From Batillaria attramentaria (taxonomy: Eukaryota; Mollusca; Gastropoda; Batillariidae): a DNA stretch of 64,000 bases. The notes beneath the pieces were generated by a model. The model worked only from the letters and a program-made list of their open reading frames with translations, did no database searches and was not told the origin of the DNA. Location: the NCBI GenBank assembly GCA_018292915.2, contig JACVVK020000053.1, positions 1,892,001-1,956,000 of the forward strand, given 5' to 3'. A program made the position numbers and the translations under genes. Shown here one piece after another: positions 11,170-23,860 of this stretch. Each line of letters starts with the position of its first letter. Within the stretch, counting starts at the first letter, position 1.

Positions 11170-11420
11170 AAAATATTTTGTCGTCAGCTCAAGTGTTCAT
11201 TTACCGTGTTCAAGTGTATAGATTTCGTGGGGGAAGCTTGTATATTTTGATTTCTTATCTGGTTTAGTTCTGCGCTGACAAGAAACAAAAACCCTGCAAC
11301 ACATGAGTCATTTTTGTCATGAGACTCATGTGAACAAATTGAGTTATAGTAGGGTTGGGAGTGTACCTTTGAAGATAATCATTTTCTTGATAAACATGAC
11401 ACAAGTGAACGTCAGAATGT
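11170..11420. repeat. Dispersed repeat R2, copy B (uninterrupted)
   Basis: CAAGTGTATAGATTTCGTGG followed by GGGAAGCTTGTATATTTTGA, and then ATGTGAACAAATTGAGTTAT, match the split copy at 7675-7702 / 9018-9550. The comparison shows where family R1 inserted. Confidence 0.5.
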
Positions 11421-12771
11421 GTACAAAATTGTTAGTGCTTGTACTTGATCATCACTGCTGGTCACCTCATGTTGAAACTACAGCTATATATACGGGTAGT
11501 GCAGACAAAACTGTTTGGCCAGTGTTACCTGAATGATGTGATGCGTGATTGATAATCTCATTGATCACAAGTTGTCTACATTATTACACACTACACTTCA
11601 TGCTGCTACCAGTGCCAACAGGGGCAATATATGACAGAATATGTGTACATGATGAATAAACGTAGTCACCGCTTAGGCTAAAATGCTTTGGTTGGTTTGA
11701 CATGGTGAATGATGGCAAGTTGCCATACCATGCTGACGGTGCACTTGAACCTTCACCGTACGTCACCTAGAGGCTTAGGTGCCATACATCGTGGAACTTG
11801 CGTGCAACACATCATGGCATACTTCAAAGAAGAAACCTGGTGCGCTGTACATTGTGGGTGCAAAGACATCCTGATCCGTGCTTTTATCCCTATATTATTC
11901 ATCCCCGTGTTATCCCCATATGTTGGCGTAGTAAGGATGGAATTAGCCCGTTGAACTGAAGCATTCCTCATGTGTTAGTGTCTAGGGGCCATTAATTTTG
12001 CCTTCATGGGATATATAACGTGTCACTGGAAGTTACGGCCGTTAAGGGGAAGCTGTATACAGCAAGGAGAAGTTGCTCGCTTTTTGCAGTTGTCTCCCTT
12101 AGTTTGAGCTGAGACTACTCTGTAATGCTGTGTGTGTTCAAGAGAGAGGGAGGGAGCGTGTAGTCACAAGCTGTCGGCGAGAATGTTTATCTGACAATCT
12201 GACTGGTTACTTTTTTAAATGACACACATCTTTGATATATGAGATATTTATAGAGGTGTAGACAGATTTTTGTGGCAATGGTAGGTTTCATTAGCAGTGA
12301 AGGGCTCATGTATGAAGCACTTTGACTTGTTCATCTACTGTGTTACCTGATACATGGCCTCAGTGCTCTCACATCTCATTTGCAAGTCCGTGGTACATGT
12401 ACTTGCTTTCAGCAGTAATGATATGATCTGGTTGTTGGAAGATATAATGGTGAATTACAAACCAAACGCACTTGCTTTTATTGGCAGGTTTAGGCCAGGC
12501 CACCAGCTGTGGTGCACCAGAAATTGCTCTTTATGACACTGGTGGCTGTTCTCTTCTGTATGGGTTATCTGGGCGTTGTGTTGCACAGTTAGTCAAAGGC
12601 ATAAAGGACTGGGATAATAGATGTGTAGAGAAGTGTCCTTTTGCAGTGTGGCATTGCACAAAACTGTTTCACGCTTACGTAGTAGTAGAAGTGTGTACAT
12701 GTACATATCGATGGCTAATGCGCATATAGTGACGGTAATATGGTATTTCATTTTGAGCTAGCTGATGTATC
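11421..12771. other. Intron stretch without recognisable features
   Basis: ORFs are short and overlapping with no family resemblance. No TIR pair or array was noticed. Confidence 0.5.
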
Positions 12772-13215
12772 CGGCCTCTCCCGGACTGATGATGTGACGT
12801 GTGTCTGGTCTCCCTGTTTGGTGATACGTGTTGGAAAAGGATGTGAAACTCTGATTTTCCCAGATTTATTCCCCACCAGATTGTTTTCAGGGTACCTCTG
12901 AGTACAGCCAGGGCTGATGATGTCATCAGTGTCCAAAGTGTTTTCTGGTCTCCCTGTTTGGCGACATGTGGTCCAAAAGGATGTTCAACTCTGATTTTCT
13001 GAGATTTTTCCTGACACAATGTTCCGGGGTCCCTATGAGTACAGTCACCAATTTTGATCATGATGTGATAACGCTAAATTGTGTTTTCTTATCTCCCTGT
13101 TTGGCGATATGTGGTGGAAAAGGATGTTAAACTCAGATTTTACATGAATTTTTCCGCCATTTTTCCCGGGTTCACCTGAGTAGACCCACCAATTTTGATC
13201 ATGATGTAAGAACTC
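12772..13215. repeat. Degenerate ~142-bp tandem repeat, 3 copies
   Basis: TCTCCCTGTTTGGYGAYAYG recurs at about 12809, 12949 and 13092. Each is followed by a GGAAAAGGATGTTAAACTC word, an AGATTTTTCC block and a GAGTACAGYCACCAATTTTG word. The GGAAAAGGATGTTAAAC word resembles the SINE tail word at 25252 and 46054, so the array may derive from such a SINE. Confidence 0.7.
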
Positions 13216-13235
13216 TAAGTTAGGCTTTATTGCAC

Positions 13236-13246
13236 GTACACACACA

Positions 13247-13290
<44 letters not shown>

Positions 13291-13314
13291 CCCACACACA
13301 TACACACACACACA
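13236..13314. repeat. CA/CGCA microsatellite
   Basis: An ACGC-type core (GCACGCACGCACGC) is flanked by CA repeats. The overlapping minus-strand ORFs with Cys/Val/Arg repeats are artefacts. Confidence 0.9.
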
Positions 13315-13706
13315 CTGTTGCGAACTCTCTCTCTGGCTTGTGTTGCAAGACTAGTGTGTAATGTACACGTGAAGTATTTAAGGCACACACTACGATTGTC
13401 CAAGACAAACAAAAGCAGGATAAGGTGGTGGAGATGGCTATCAAAGCTTAGCGCCCATTTTATTTTTGTTTCCTGTCAGTTGATGTATTCTGGCAGAATC
13501 CCAGCAGCAATAAACGCTACAACACCGGCACACCTGTAGCCACTAGCTCACTATCAGGTGAGGAGAGAGGTGCAAAGCTTGGGATCAACCCACAGCTTCT
13601 ACCTGCCAGACCAACTGTCGATAAATTACCTTCTGGCTATCTCACTCATCTTTTCTGGCTTTCATGCTTATAAATATCATGCTTATTATTTGATGTCATT
13701 TGACAT

Positions 13707-13764
<58 letters not shown>
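13707..13764. repeat. (CA)n microsatellite
   Basis: About 28 uninterrupted CA units. Confidence 0.95.
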
Positions 13765-13768
<4 letters not shown>

Positions 13769-15210
13769 AGTTTGCTCGCTAAGCCACCGTGGACAGTTGA
13801 TTGCTGGAGATGATGCTAAATGTATGGGCCATCAGCAGCTGTTGCCTGTAGAGTTTGTATTGTGTGTGTGTGCATTGTACTTATGATTTGATTGTGGAGC
13901 TGATAGTGATGCGGAACACACGCCTGTGTCAGCTGATGGAAAAATGAAACTGGCTAAAAGCTGATACAGTACACGTACTGTGAGTGTGGCTCATCAAATA
14001 CACACAATAGGTGCGTGGACATCAGGGCATCATGTTAAAGACTGGTGTCTGCATTATCTGGTCAGACAGTTCTTTAATTCATTCTAAATCAGTAAGTCTC
14101 CCCCACCCCCACCCTCCATTTGACACCAGTCCCGCAATCAGAAAGTTTTGTGTTCCAGTTTCCTCTTGACCAGCCAAATGCTGTTTATGGTATCAGTGGT
14201 GGTCATGTTGTGGTTGAATGTTGACATGTATTGTTAAGTAACAGATATAGTTCGCGCAGGATGTCTTTAATTACGCTGAAATCTGCCCTACATCAGCTGT
14301 ATGATACACATTATAAAAAAATATGTTCAGTACTTGTGTGATATATTTTGTGATACATGATAGCTGCTAGTGGAAAACAGATAATGGTGGGGGGGGGGGG
14401 GGTGGGGGGGGGGGGTAGGTTGTGGCATATGGTAAATGTGATGCAGTTTTAACTGCTGCTTGTTACACATGTACATATTTAATGGCTGCCCTTTACCAGG
14501 CGACAGCTGGTCTCTGTGCTCTGTTGACAAGAGCGATAAAAATGATGTCTACCAGTTTTGCTTCTAGTTGTGGCTTCATCATTCTACAAGTGTGCATGAC
14601 TGAAATACATATATAATTATATGTTATCAATTATCTGATGTGTGCCCACTGTGCCCTTAACTCGGGCTGACTTTGCTGAATGCGTGGTTTGACTTTTGGT
14701 GATCTCCCGGTCGAGGTCAGTGTGGTTGAGAATATCAGTACATGTATGTGAATTTATATACATGTATATATAGAGAGTATTGACCCTCTTCCTCTTGTTA
14801 GGTCACTGCCCTCTACCTACGTCACCAGAGAGCCAGCGCTCCACAGGCTGGGCGAGAGAGAGGGAAAAGTGGTGTTATTAGCGTGTGTGTTTGAAAGGGT
14901 TGTTATTGACCAGTAGAGTGGCGTGTCAGCAGTACCGTCTCTTTTACGCTGTCTTATTGATTAGGTCAACGTGGTGTACAGCCCACAACCAGCACCAGCA
15001 GTGTCTGTAGCCAGGATCAGGCATCATCACACCACCACAGGTCTTGGTTGACTCATGTACCTCTTCACCGAACATTCAATTAAAAAAAAATAAAAAATTC
15101 TTTTGCCTGTCTCCGTCTGCATTGCCGAAAATACATGACTACTTGTCGATTCCTTACATTTCTTTTATAGTAATTTCACGTTCGTAACACTTTTACAGTT
15201 TTTACAATTA
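13765..15210. other. Intron stretch with one long poly-G tract
   Basis: Poly-G with one interruption spans about 14390-14416. Short palindromic ACATGTAT/TATACATG words occur near 14740-14770. No gene is seen. Confidence 0.55.
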
Positions 15211-15211
15211 C

Positions 15212-15535
15212 AGTGGGGTGAGCGGTGGTCTAATAGGTAGCGTGTCGGATTTAGCCACTGCGCTACTGAACGGCCGTCACCAATGTCATGTTGATGAAGC
15301 GTGGGTTCGAGCGCAGGTCGAGCTTGTGATATGTGATAACGGTTTTTCCTGGCTGCCGGGCTGCTCATTGGGGGTTTCTGTCCGGGTTATCCGGCTTTCC
15401 TCCCCCAGCAAAATTGCAAAATTGTAAATAAAAAAAAGAAAAGAAAAGGAAGGATAAATATTGGGTGGCGCTGCACCGCACACCGGGGGAAGCAGCCTGA
15501 ATTTCCCGAAAGGGACAATGAAGTGGGTTAAAAAA
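15212..15535 (+). mobile_element. tRNA-derived SINE
   Basis: An A-box-like TGGTCTAATAGGTAGCG (about 15228) and a B-box-like GGGTTCGAGCGC (about 15302) lie in the right order but about 75 bp apart, wider than in a normal tRNA. A unique body follows, then A-rich sequence (15411-15450). After that come a second block, ATTGGGTGGCGCTGCACCGC, and a CCGAAAGGGACAATGAAGTG word with poly-A. The last block resembles a 3' module I recall from mollusc SINEs. The 5' and 3' limits are approximate, and two adjoining elements are possible. Confidence 0.6.
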
Positions 15536-15584
15536 AAAACATTTCGACTTGAGGAAATGACAGGCAGGGTATATGTACGCATGA

Positions 15585-15799
15585 GGATCTTATGTACTAG
15601 CATGGAGAAAGAGAGAGTGGTGATGGTGGATCTTATGTACTAGCATGGAGAAAGAGAGAGTGGTGATGGTGGATCTTATGTACTAGCATGGAGAAAGAGA
15701 GAGTGGTGATGGAGGATCTTATGTACTAGCATGGAGAAAGAGAGAGTGGTGATGGAGGATCTTATGTACTAGCATGGAGAAAGAGAGAGTGGTGATGGT
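15585..15799. repeat. 43-bp minisatellite, 5 copies
   Basis: The unit is GGATCTTATGTACTAGCATG, then GAGAAAGAGAGAGTGGTGAT and GGT. Copies are identical except for GGT/GGA at the end. Confidence 0.95.
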
Positions 15800-16730
15800 G
15801 TTTGTAGTGCCCAAAATGACACCTTTGCAGTGCCAGATATATATATATAACAGTGACCAAACGCCGACAGTGCCGTTCATTGTCAGACGGAGCCGGGCCC
15901 TGAGCAGGCTGGAACAACACTCAATAATTATTCCAGTAGTAGTTCGTTCCTGGCGCCTTCTCTCAAAACTCTCTTCACATCTATCTAGCTCTGTGCCCGA
16001 GGTATCTGTATTTCTAACTCTGTGTCCTAAGCCCTCTGCCTGTCAAGTTGGTGAGGCGTGCGTCACACGAACGTGGCAAGGGCAGAGAAATGCCGACCAG
16101 AAAGCGATGACTTGAGTCGTGGGCAAGTGGGACGGGTGATTACTCGCCTTGCTTTCCGCCGCAGATACCGAGATCGGCCGCGGATCAATAAATACGCAGG
16201 TTCCACAACGCGTTTGGCATATCGCGCCCCGGCTGGTCGTCCACCTTGGGTTAGTGTAGATTAGGTTTTGCAATTTTGCAGTAGGAGACGTTGATTGGCG
16301 TAGTACGGCGAATTCCCGCGCCGGAGAAATGCCCCGGTATGTATCTATTAAAAGAGAGATCTATACGTGCAAGCTACAACTGTTCAAGTCTGTGACTTTT
16401 GATGATGGCACAGCTGAGCTGTCGAGGTTGATCCCGACCCAGCAGTAGTCGTTAAAGAGGCGGAGCGGTGTGAAGCGAATTGCGATCGGCGTATGTGTTA
16501 CCATTAAACTGTGTGATTAGGCCGACATGCCAGTCTTGGGGGCTACATGTATTATGTCCCCTGGGACAGGCAACAGCTGCCTCCTCACAACGCAGTCAGC
16601 GGGCAGTGCCCATTGTGACGCTGGGAGGGGTGACAAGCTCGGCTCTGACCTCCCCTCTCCAATTTGTGGGGTTATGTTCCCATTCCGGTGTGAGTGGATG
16701 AATTATTGCCATTCAGTTTCCTTTTAACGG
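15800..16730. other. Intron stretch without recognisable features
   Basis: Moderate GC, a few short ORFs and a short TA run near 15838. No gene, array or TIR was recognised. Confidence 0.5.
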
Positions 16731-16731
16731 A

Positions 16732-17266
16732 CCGTTCGTTAGAACGTGAATCAGTTAGAACAGTTTGTAACCTCTGTGAGGCAGTCACATGGACCGTTAG
16801 TTAGGACACAGAACGTGAATCAGAACAGTTTGTAACCTCTGTGAGTCTGTCACATGGACCGTTAGTTAGGACACAGAACGTGAATCAGTTAGAACAGTTT
16901 GTAACCTCTGTGAGTCTGTCACATGGACCGTTAGTTAGGACACAGAACGTGAATCAGAACAGTTTGTAACCTCTGTGAGTCTGTCACATGGACCGTTAGT
17001 TAGGACACAGAACGTGAATCAGAACAGTTTGTAACCTCTGTGAGTCTGTCACATGGACCGTTAGTTAGGACACAGAACGTGAATCAGTTAGAACAGTTTG
17101 TAACCTCTGTGAGGCAGTCACATGGACCGTTAGTTAGGACACAGAACGTGAATCAGAACAGTTTGTAACCTCTGTGAGTCTGTCACATGGACCGTTAGTT
17201 AGGACACAGAACGTGAATCAGTTAGAACAGTTTGTAACCCGCTCTGTGAGTCTGTCACACGGACCC
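16732..17266. repeat. 65/69-bp minisatellite, 8 copies
   Basis: The unit reads GACCGTTAGTTAGGACACAG, then AACGTGAATCAG, optional TTAG, then AACAGTTTGTAACCTCTGTG and GTCTGTCACATG or GGCAGTCACATG. The first copy lacks the AGGACACA block. Confidence 0.9.
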
Positions 17267-17616
17267 GGGTCAGTGTACACCAGGACCTGTACATGATGCA
17301 GTTTACACATTTGATATAATTCTATAGCTGGCTGTGTAGTAGAAGAAAGCCCGTAATTCCTCCCCACTCTCCTTGCACGTGATGCACACTAGGGATCAGG
17401 ATGTTGCGCGTGCTCATTCACACTGTGTAATGGGTTCACATGGCTGGTGGCAGGCGATAAACGTATTGACAGACTCTTAAACTGAAAGCTGCTTCTAAAC
17501 GTCTCTTTTTAATGACACTTTCAGTTGGAGCTGCACGTGCGCAAAGCATTGGCTTCAGAAAGTGGGTCATACTAGCAGTTGGAGAATTTACCGTTCCTGC
17601 CTTTTTCCCTTCTTTC

Positions 17617-17806
17617 TTATATATATGTTCAGCATTCCGTTATATATATATATATATATGTTCAGCATTCCGTTATATATATATATATATATATGTTCAG
17701 CATTCCGTTATATATATATATATGTTCAGCATTCCGTTATATATATATATATATATGTTCAGCATTCCGTTATATATATATATATGTTCAGCTTTCCGTT
17801 AGATGC
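17617..17806. repeat. TA-run/GTTCAGCATTCCGT composite tandem repeat, 7 copies
   Basis: A constant 14-bp core, GTTCAGCATTCCGT, alternates with (TA)n of varying length, giving units of about 25-34 bp. The overlapping ORFs (Tyr/Ile repeats) are artefacts. Confidence 0.9.
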
Positions 17807-18159
17807 CGCAGTGTGATCATTTGGAGAAAGATGCGGACGTAATACTGAACATTCATCGGTGTAAGTTTACCAGTGAGTGATGGAAATAACGGAAGTCTGT
17901 TTCTCACGGGAGACCTCCTTTCATTTAACCCCATTTAACCTGACGTGAGGTGAGAGGTGTCGGAAGAAGCCACATGCCGTGTGTCGATTTATCGCCGGCA
18001 TTGACTCCCGTGTCTAGTCACACCCCTGTATCCTCTATATACACACACTCTCTACTCTATCCGTTTCTTTGCTACATGTATACACTTTGTCTTCTCTTTC
18101 TCTGGCAGGTCGGGCGGCAGCTGTTAGGGCTGGGCAAGTTATGCTAGATTAGCGTGAAA
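17807..18159. other. Intron stretch before the CpG-rich region
   Basis: No gene or repeat was recognised. A short TATACACACAC run is present near 18036. Confidence 0.45.
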
Positions 18160-19550
18160 AAGTAGAGGCATTTAACAAAGCGAGGAGGGGTCAGGCGGCC
18201 TGACCTTACTCTCCACACTCACTCTGTCAAAGTGGATGGCAGAAGCCAGCGTAGTGATGTGAACGCCTACACCGTGATCCGGTGTGTGATCTGGGCGCTG
18301 TCTCGGTCTGCAGACACGGTGTGATCGTGTGACGGTGCCAAGTAGCAGCAGTAGCCGCGTGCCGCGTGTGGTGTGCGCCAGAAGTGGCTGCCGCTTGGCG
18401 CCAGTCCCCGCTTCATCAATAATGGAAAAAGCTGCTCGATTAGAACATATTACACACACAATCAGAGGCGGCCAGGCAAGCCACGGGCCGTGATCTGTCC
18501 GCCTGCTTCACACACACTCGCACGCTGTAGTCTTCTCTCCCCTTGCTGTCTCTTTAGCGCAACTTCTCTCTCTGTCTCCTCGCGCCGCGCAGGCCCGGCT
18601 ACTGGTAATACTGGCTGGTGCCGTGGTGGGGCTGTGTCTTGTGTGTCTGTCGTGGTGCAGCAAGCTGTACACCTCACGCTGTGGGCTGATCCCTGGATGT
18701 ATGTTGTTTGTGGTTGAGAGAGAAAGAGATGGGGGACCATCTGACTGACTCGCCCGCCGCCACGGCTCGCCACACACACACACACAGACGCGCACACACA
18801 CACCGAGCTCTCACTCACACTCAACACAACGTAACACGCAGGCCGCCAGTTTGTGAATGATTGTGTGTTTGGGGAGGAGAGCGACCCGGGGCGCCCCGAA
18901 GGCCAGCCGTTTTGGCAAGAGGCGAGCAGACGACATTTACATAGACCCACACTAGCTCGTCACGAGGAAGCTCGCCCCATACCAGGCGTCCCTCGCTACT
19001 ACTGGTTGATCGCCGTGTGCTGGAGGTGAACAGCACGTCAGTGTCAGATCGGAGAGCGCCGACCCCCGTTACCCGTGGTTAGTGGGATCATTATCACGTT
19101 ATACTCCCGAACTCTCTCACCCACCGTCACCTCGTCATCTTCCTACAGCTTGTGTGGGTCTACCATCCATCGTCCCCACTACCAGTCGTGCTAGCGTTGA
19201 GTCAATCACTCAGTGTCATTGTGTGGTGTCGGTGTGATGTCTCTAGTGGAGTGATCGGGCAGCAGCAATACAGTGGAGGGAGAGATCAAGCCTCGTACAC
19301 TGAGACACGCCGCTACTGCTGTCTGTCATTACGCTACTGTGGTGTCGGCAGGTCTGAAGGAAGAAGAAGCACCAGCAGCATGTGACGTGTTGTCGGCATT
19401 GTTTGCTCGGAGAGAGAGAGAGAGAGAGAGAGTGTGTGAGAGGCAGCCTGAAGGTAGAACAGCAGGAAGATTGCTTTCACTTTCTCTACCGCCCGCCGTC
19501 TGTGTAGCGTTACTTGGTGTAGGGAGAGATTGATGTATGGATAGAGCGTT
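18160..19550 (+). promoter_or_regulatory. Candidate internal promoter / 5'UTR region
   Basis: This stretch is richer in CpG and GC than the surrounding intron, for example around 18350-18420, 18560-18610 and 18880-18960. It lies immediately upstream of the candidate first coding exon at 19551. It contains a GA run (19410-19430) and short CA runs (18770-18810). No TATA box or start site can be fixed by eye. The promoter role is inferred from base composition and position. Confidence 0.35.
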
Positions 19551-19650
19551 ATGTCTCTCAACAACTTGTACCTGGGAGGATGTTCCTCCTCTGGCTTTGT
19601 TTACCCGCCGCCGGGAGGGATACCTGCCGCCGCCTACTTCCCCGTGCCAG
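19551..19650 (+). CDS. Probable alternative first coding exon of the GSE1-like gene
   Basis: An ATG at 19551 (G at -3) opens 33 codons plus one base, reading MSLNNLYLGGCSSSGFVYPP and then a Gly/Pro/Ala stretch ending AAYFPVP. It stops at GCCAG|GTAAGT, a perfect donor in phase 1. That is the phase needed by the acceptor at 63318, giving a short isoform that goes straight into the conserved GSE1 block without the Cys modules. An in-frame TAG at 19542-19544 shows the frame does not extend upstream. A four-codon upstream ORF (ATG 19533, stopping at that TAG) and an overlapping ATG at 19537 could dampen initiation. The exon lies downstream of the most CpG-rich part of the intron. Human GSE1 also has isoforms with short alternative N-termini (recalled). 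No transcript evidence is available here. Confidence 0.6.
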
Positions 19651-22600
19651 GTAAGTGGGACGTTATACAGTAGCACTACACCCCCCCCTCCCCCCCCCCC
19701 CCCCCCGCCACATTTCCATCATTTACTGCTCCGGCTAACTTCACACGCGCTTACCTTGATGCGTGTTACCTTGCCAGCAGATTTCTTACCTGGCCTGCCT
19801 CTCCTTTACGGTTAACCAAACAGATCCTGATTCACACATTGATTACTAGTCTCGTGTTACGGCTGAGTGAGGCGGGCAATGCAATACGATCAGTAATATT
19901 ATGGGAATATCGCGGCGTTCAACACGGTGAAGCAAGCAACTGATGGCCGATGAAGATTGCCACCCTGCGAGAGCAACATCTGGCTGTGAAAGATAAGTCG
20001 TCAGTAATGGCTAAAATGCTGCTATGTACTGCTCGCTACCTGGCCGTCTCCACACGCGTGTTGTGTGTTACTTCACATGCAAAACCCATCGCCCATGGCC
20101 ACAGAAACACCATCAAAATGTTTGGTGGTGCAAGCGGGAGGTGGGGGGTGGGGGGTGTCGTTATACTTCTGCCCGTCATGGTTCCACAAATGGCGGTACA
20201 TGTACTTGTTACCTGGTGGTAAGTCGGCAGGTACTTGTTACCTGGTGGTAAGTCGGCAGGTGGATGAATTGTCACGTAGAATTTACCGGGTGATAATTGA
20301 CATCTAGGTTAGTCGGTTTTTAGTAAGTTTCAAACCATCTCTACTCTACAACTGTGTCCGTCTCTGACTACTCGGTACTATTATAATAATATTAACATGT
20401 CGCTATGTGATACACAACTACAGAGACTACCTCCACTACGCCGATCAGCAAGTGCCCGTGTCATGTTTGACTGTCCACGCTGCATGTATATTCATGTCGT
20501 TTTTGGCTGAGTAGTTGCCACATGTTTGAGTGAATCATAGTGTTTGCAGAAGTATGGCCGTTTTCTGTAGAGGTAATTATCATGAAAGCATGACCAGACA
20601 GAAGCACATGGTGACATGCAGGAAGTGTTTAGTGATAGTGTCATCCAGTATGGTGTTACCGTCATCTTGGTCGTGTCTATTTATTTCACCTGATGACAGG
20701 TGTTACTAAACCCATTACCTGTATGTACCTCACTCGCACACTCTATGCGGCCAGTGAATGCTCAACGGCTTATGTTGATTGTTTTCACAGTGCATTGCAC
20801 AGTAGCGCGCCTTTCTAGAGAGAGAGAGAGAGAGAGTCTCCACACCTCTGCCCATGATGGTGGGGTTAACCCGTTAGGCAGGCCAGAACGCTTAGTGGCT
20901 GAAAAGGTAATTGAGCAGATAAATAGCTGCTGCATGTTGGCACTCATTAATAAGTAATTGCCTTCAAAGCCGTTAGCGTCGGCGCGTTGCTTGTCAGCTT
21001 TACTGAGGCACATGTGAGAAAGTTTACAAAGCTGAGTGGGTTAGGGTTGGGGTGAATCACTGTTTTAGGCGTGACACTGGGGTTGTGCTATCAAGTTCTA
21101 CAAGTAATAGGGTGGTTGTGCGTTAGTGCTGTAATTTTTAAGTTTTTTTTTTTTTTTTATCTTAAATCATTACTTGTTTGGTCCTGGTCGTCTGTTGTAA
21201 ACGTTTATGGGATCTAACGATCAGTGGAATGTGAACGCCGATGCTCAGTCGTTGCAATTCTTTTCCACGATGTTGACCACGTGCTGGTTTTACGTTGGTG
21301 TGGATGTGTGGGCCGCCTGTTGGTTGGTCAGGTGGGTGGATTGCTGGCAGAACTGAACAACAGACGGGAAGAGGCATGTTGGCGTCTGTACTCACCACCA
21401 TCAGCCATGTAGCGTTAAGCTAATGTGCAGCAGGTGCGAGAAAGAGAGGCAGGCAGGCCAGGTAGACGAGGGAAGCCAAAGCCACCAATTAGACATGTAT
21501 GTGCTGCTGTATGGCGAGCACCCGCTCTGTCTGCTGTATGGCGAGCACCCGCTCTGTCTGCTGTATAACACTAGCTAGCACATCACTTACACTTTCACAC
21601 TGATACTGTAGCAGGAGAGAACAGTCAGCCACAGTAGCGCACGGATACAGCTTTTACTTCAACGCGGATCACAAGACTGACCCGCCCAATTGAAGAGTTC
21701 ACGTGCCTGTAGTGTTTGTCCCTAATACCAGAAGAAGAGTGGGATCATGTACAACTACAATGCACGCTGCCATAATCATATTCAGTTGCCACTTGGTGAG
21801 AGTCTGTAATCACAAAATTATAAAACAAAATCCTGTAGTTTTCAGTGGGACTCCTCCCCCCCCCCCCCTGTAAAATGTCATTCAGCGCCAGAGAATGTTT
21901 CTGTGAAGGCCGCAGCATGTGTGTAACGTTTCATCGTGTTGTTTCAGTTTTAGTTTAGGAGAACGCCCGGACTTGGTTTGTGTTTGAAAGGGGCACTTTT
22001 TCCACATGTACTGTAATCAACGTTCGACTGTTTCCTGTGCTGGCATAGCAGGGCTGCAGGTTGTGAAAGAGGTGGTGGTGATTGCGTGGTATGTGTGTAC
22101 ATTTACCTGTCGGCTATAGCGCCAGATTGAGTGTTTTCCAGCACCGACACCTGCAAACAGACCGGAGCTACAGTGTACAGGTGGGCCCAGGTGTAATGCC
22201 AACACATCTTAGTGTGGAAGTGAACCACATGTCGTGATGGCGTCGCGAGGGACGGGGTGGTTGGCTCGTCACAGTCACCATGAATCTACAGTCAGTCGGG
22301 TTTTTTTGTGGGAAAAAGGCTTGGCGGAGGATGGATGAGTGGTGAAATGTTATAACACAGGTACAGGGTACTGACTGAGGTTGTGCAAACCCTGGGAACT
22401 AACTAGCTTTTTCCGGGAGACTTGAGGTTTTAGGAAATGTTTGTCTTTCACAAAAATCCAGACCAGAAGATTAGAATAATCAAATCTGTTGTTTTCGTAG
22501 CATCTCAGTCGTGACACGGTAGGCAGTAATATAATGATGACCTGACGGTCTTTCCCTTCGGAGGTCAAGGCCAAGCTTGGGAAGGTCACGCCGACCGTAA

Positions 22601-23860
22601 TAAACGATGTGCAAGATGTCGCCTGAAGTGGCCGTCTAGATACGTCACGTGTGATGTATACATGTATCACTCGGGTTGTGACAGTCGCTGATGATTTGTC
22701 ATAACGTGACCGGCCGTGACCGATGAGTAGCTGTCTGTCTGGTCTGTCTACATTGTCAGCCTGGTGACGGGATGACAAGCATTGGAACTCCGGCAGTTCA
22801 CGGCATCTGCCATCACCACCTCTACTTGGTTCTTGTTTTCCCCCCTCAGTTGGCCTGGCCAAAACGTTGACGAGAGACAGTGACTGTCGCCGGGAAGGTA
22901 GTGGTCCTAGCATTAGTTAGTGGTTAGTGGGAAGGTAGTGGTCCTAGCATTAGTTGGTTAGAATACAAGATGCTTTGAAGAGAATGTTAGGCTGTGCAGA
23001 ATGTATCTGTGGCGCATTCTTCGTCTGCTGGACGTGGCTCTCATCGTCCTTACGTTATATGGTTCACGGAGGAACGTACAACCACATTTGTACAGCGGGA
23101 GAACGTAATAACATGTTTACATCCTCACTCACGGGTTACTGCAGACAATTACAACACAATGGGTTTGTCATTCATGCAGAGCGGAAAAACCTCATGCAAG
23201 TTGACACCCATAAACAGAAGCTGCGGCGTACGATTTTCTCACGAGTTGCTGTACACCGGGAACGCCCAGTGAAGTTGTCGTTTGCTGTATGCACACAATG
23301 CGGGCACGGCTCTCACAGACACAGCTGGTAGCTAGCTAAAGAGTGAGACTCTACCTACAGTTTAAACTTATATGATACGCCACAACTAGACACGCGGCCG
23401 CTTCCCCGGGAAACAAAAGGCGGCGGCCGTTTCACATCATTGACAGCAGCACAGCCCGTGTCACGCGATCCCGTCACGGTTGGGTGGTTTTCCATGGCGG
23501 GTAAATGTTGCTCGCTCCGTGCTGGTGGTGATGATAAAGTGATTTATTCAGGGCCCGGAGGTCGATTGTGTTGTAACGGCGCGTGCTGGTGGCGGCCCGT
23601 GTGTGAAGTTCGATATCTGACGGTTTGGATAGGGAGCCTATTGCTGGCAGTCTGTAAACATCACTCGTTACTCAGCATTGGGGACGTTAGCACAGCATCT
23701 TTTTGTTTGTGCTTGTTTTTGTTTTTGCTTGTCTTTATCGATGATGGCGTTCTGTTTAAAAAATTGCGTCGTTTGAGGATGTAATACATGTAGGCAAGAG
23801 ACCCACCGTGGACGACAAATCATTGGCGTACATTGACCAGAATGTCTTCTGATGATGCGG
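19651..23860. other. Intron stretch with several short tandem duplications
   Basis: A long poly-C tract (about 19680-19707) lies just after the alternative exon donor. Two-copy duplications are a 30-bp TACTTGTTACCTGGTGGTAA unit at 20203-20262, a 28-bp GCTGTATGGCGAGCACCCGC unit at 21509-21562 and a 37-bp GGGAAGGTAGTGGTCCTAGC unit near 22893-22960. A GA run lies at about 20816-20836. No gene was recognised. Confidence 0.55.

Noticed and set aside
22350..22913. 187-codon minus-strand ORF
   Set aside because: No family resemblance, no repeat and no splice context; a length possible by chance in moderate-GC intron DNA.
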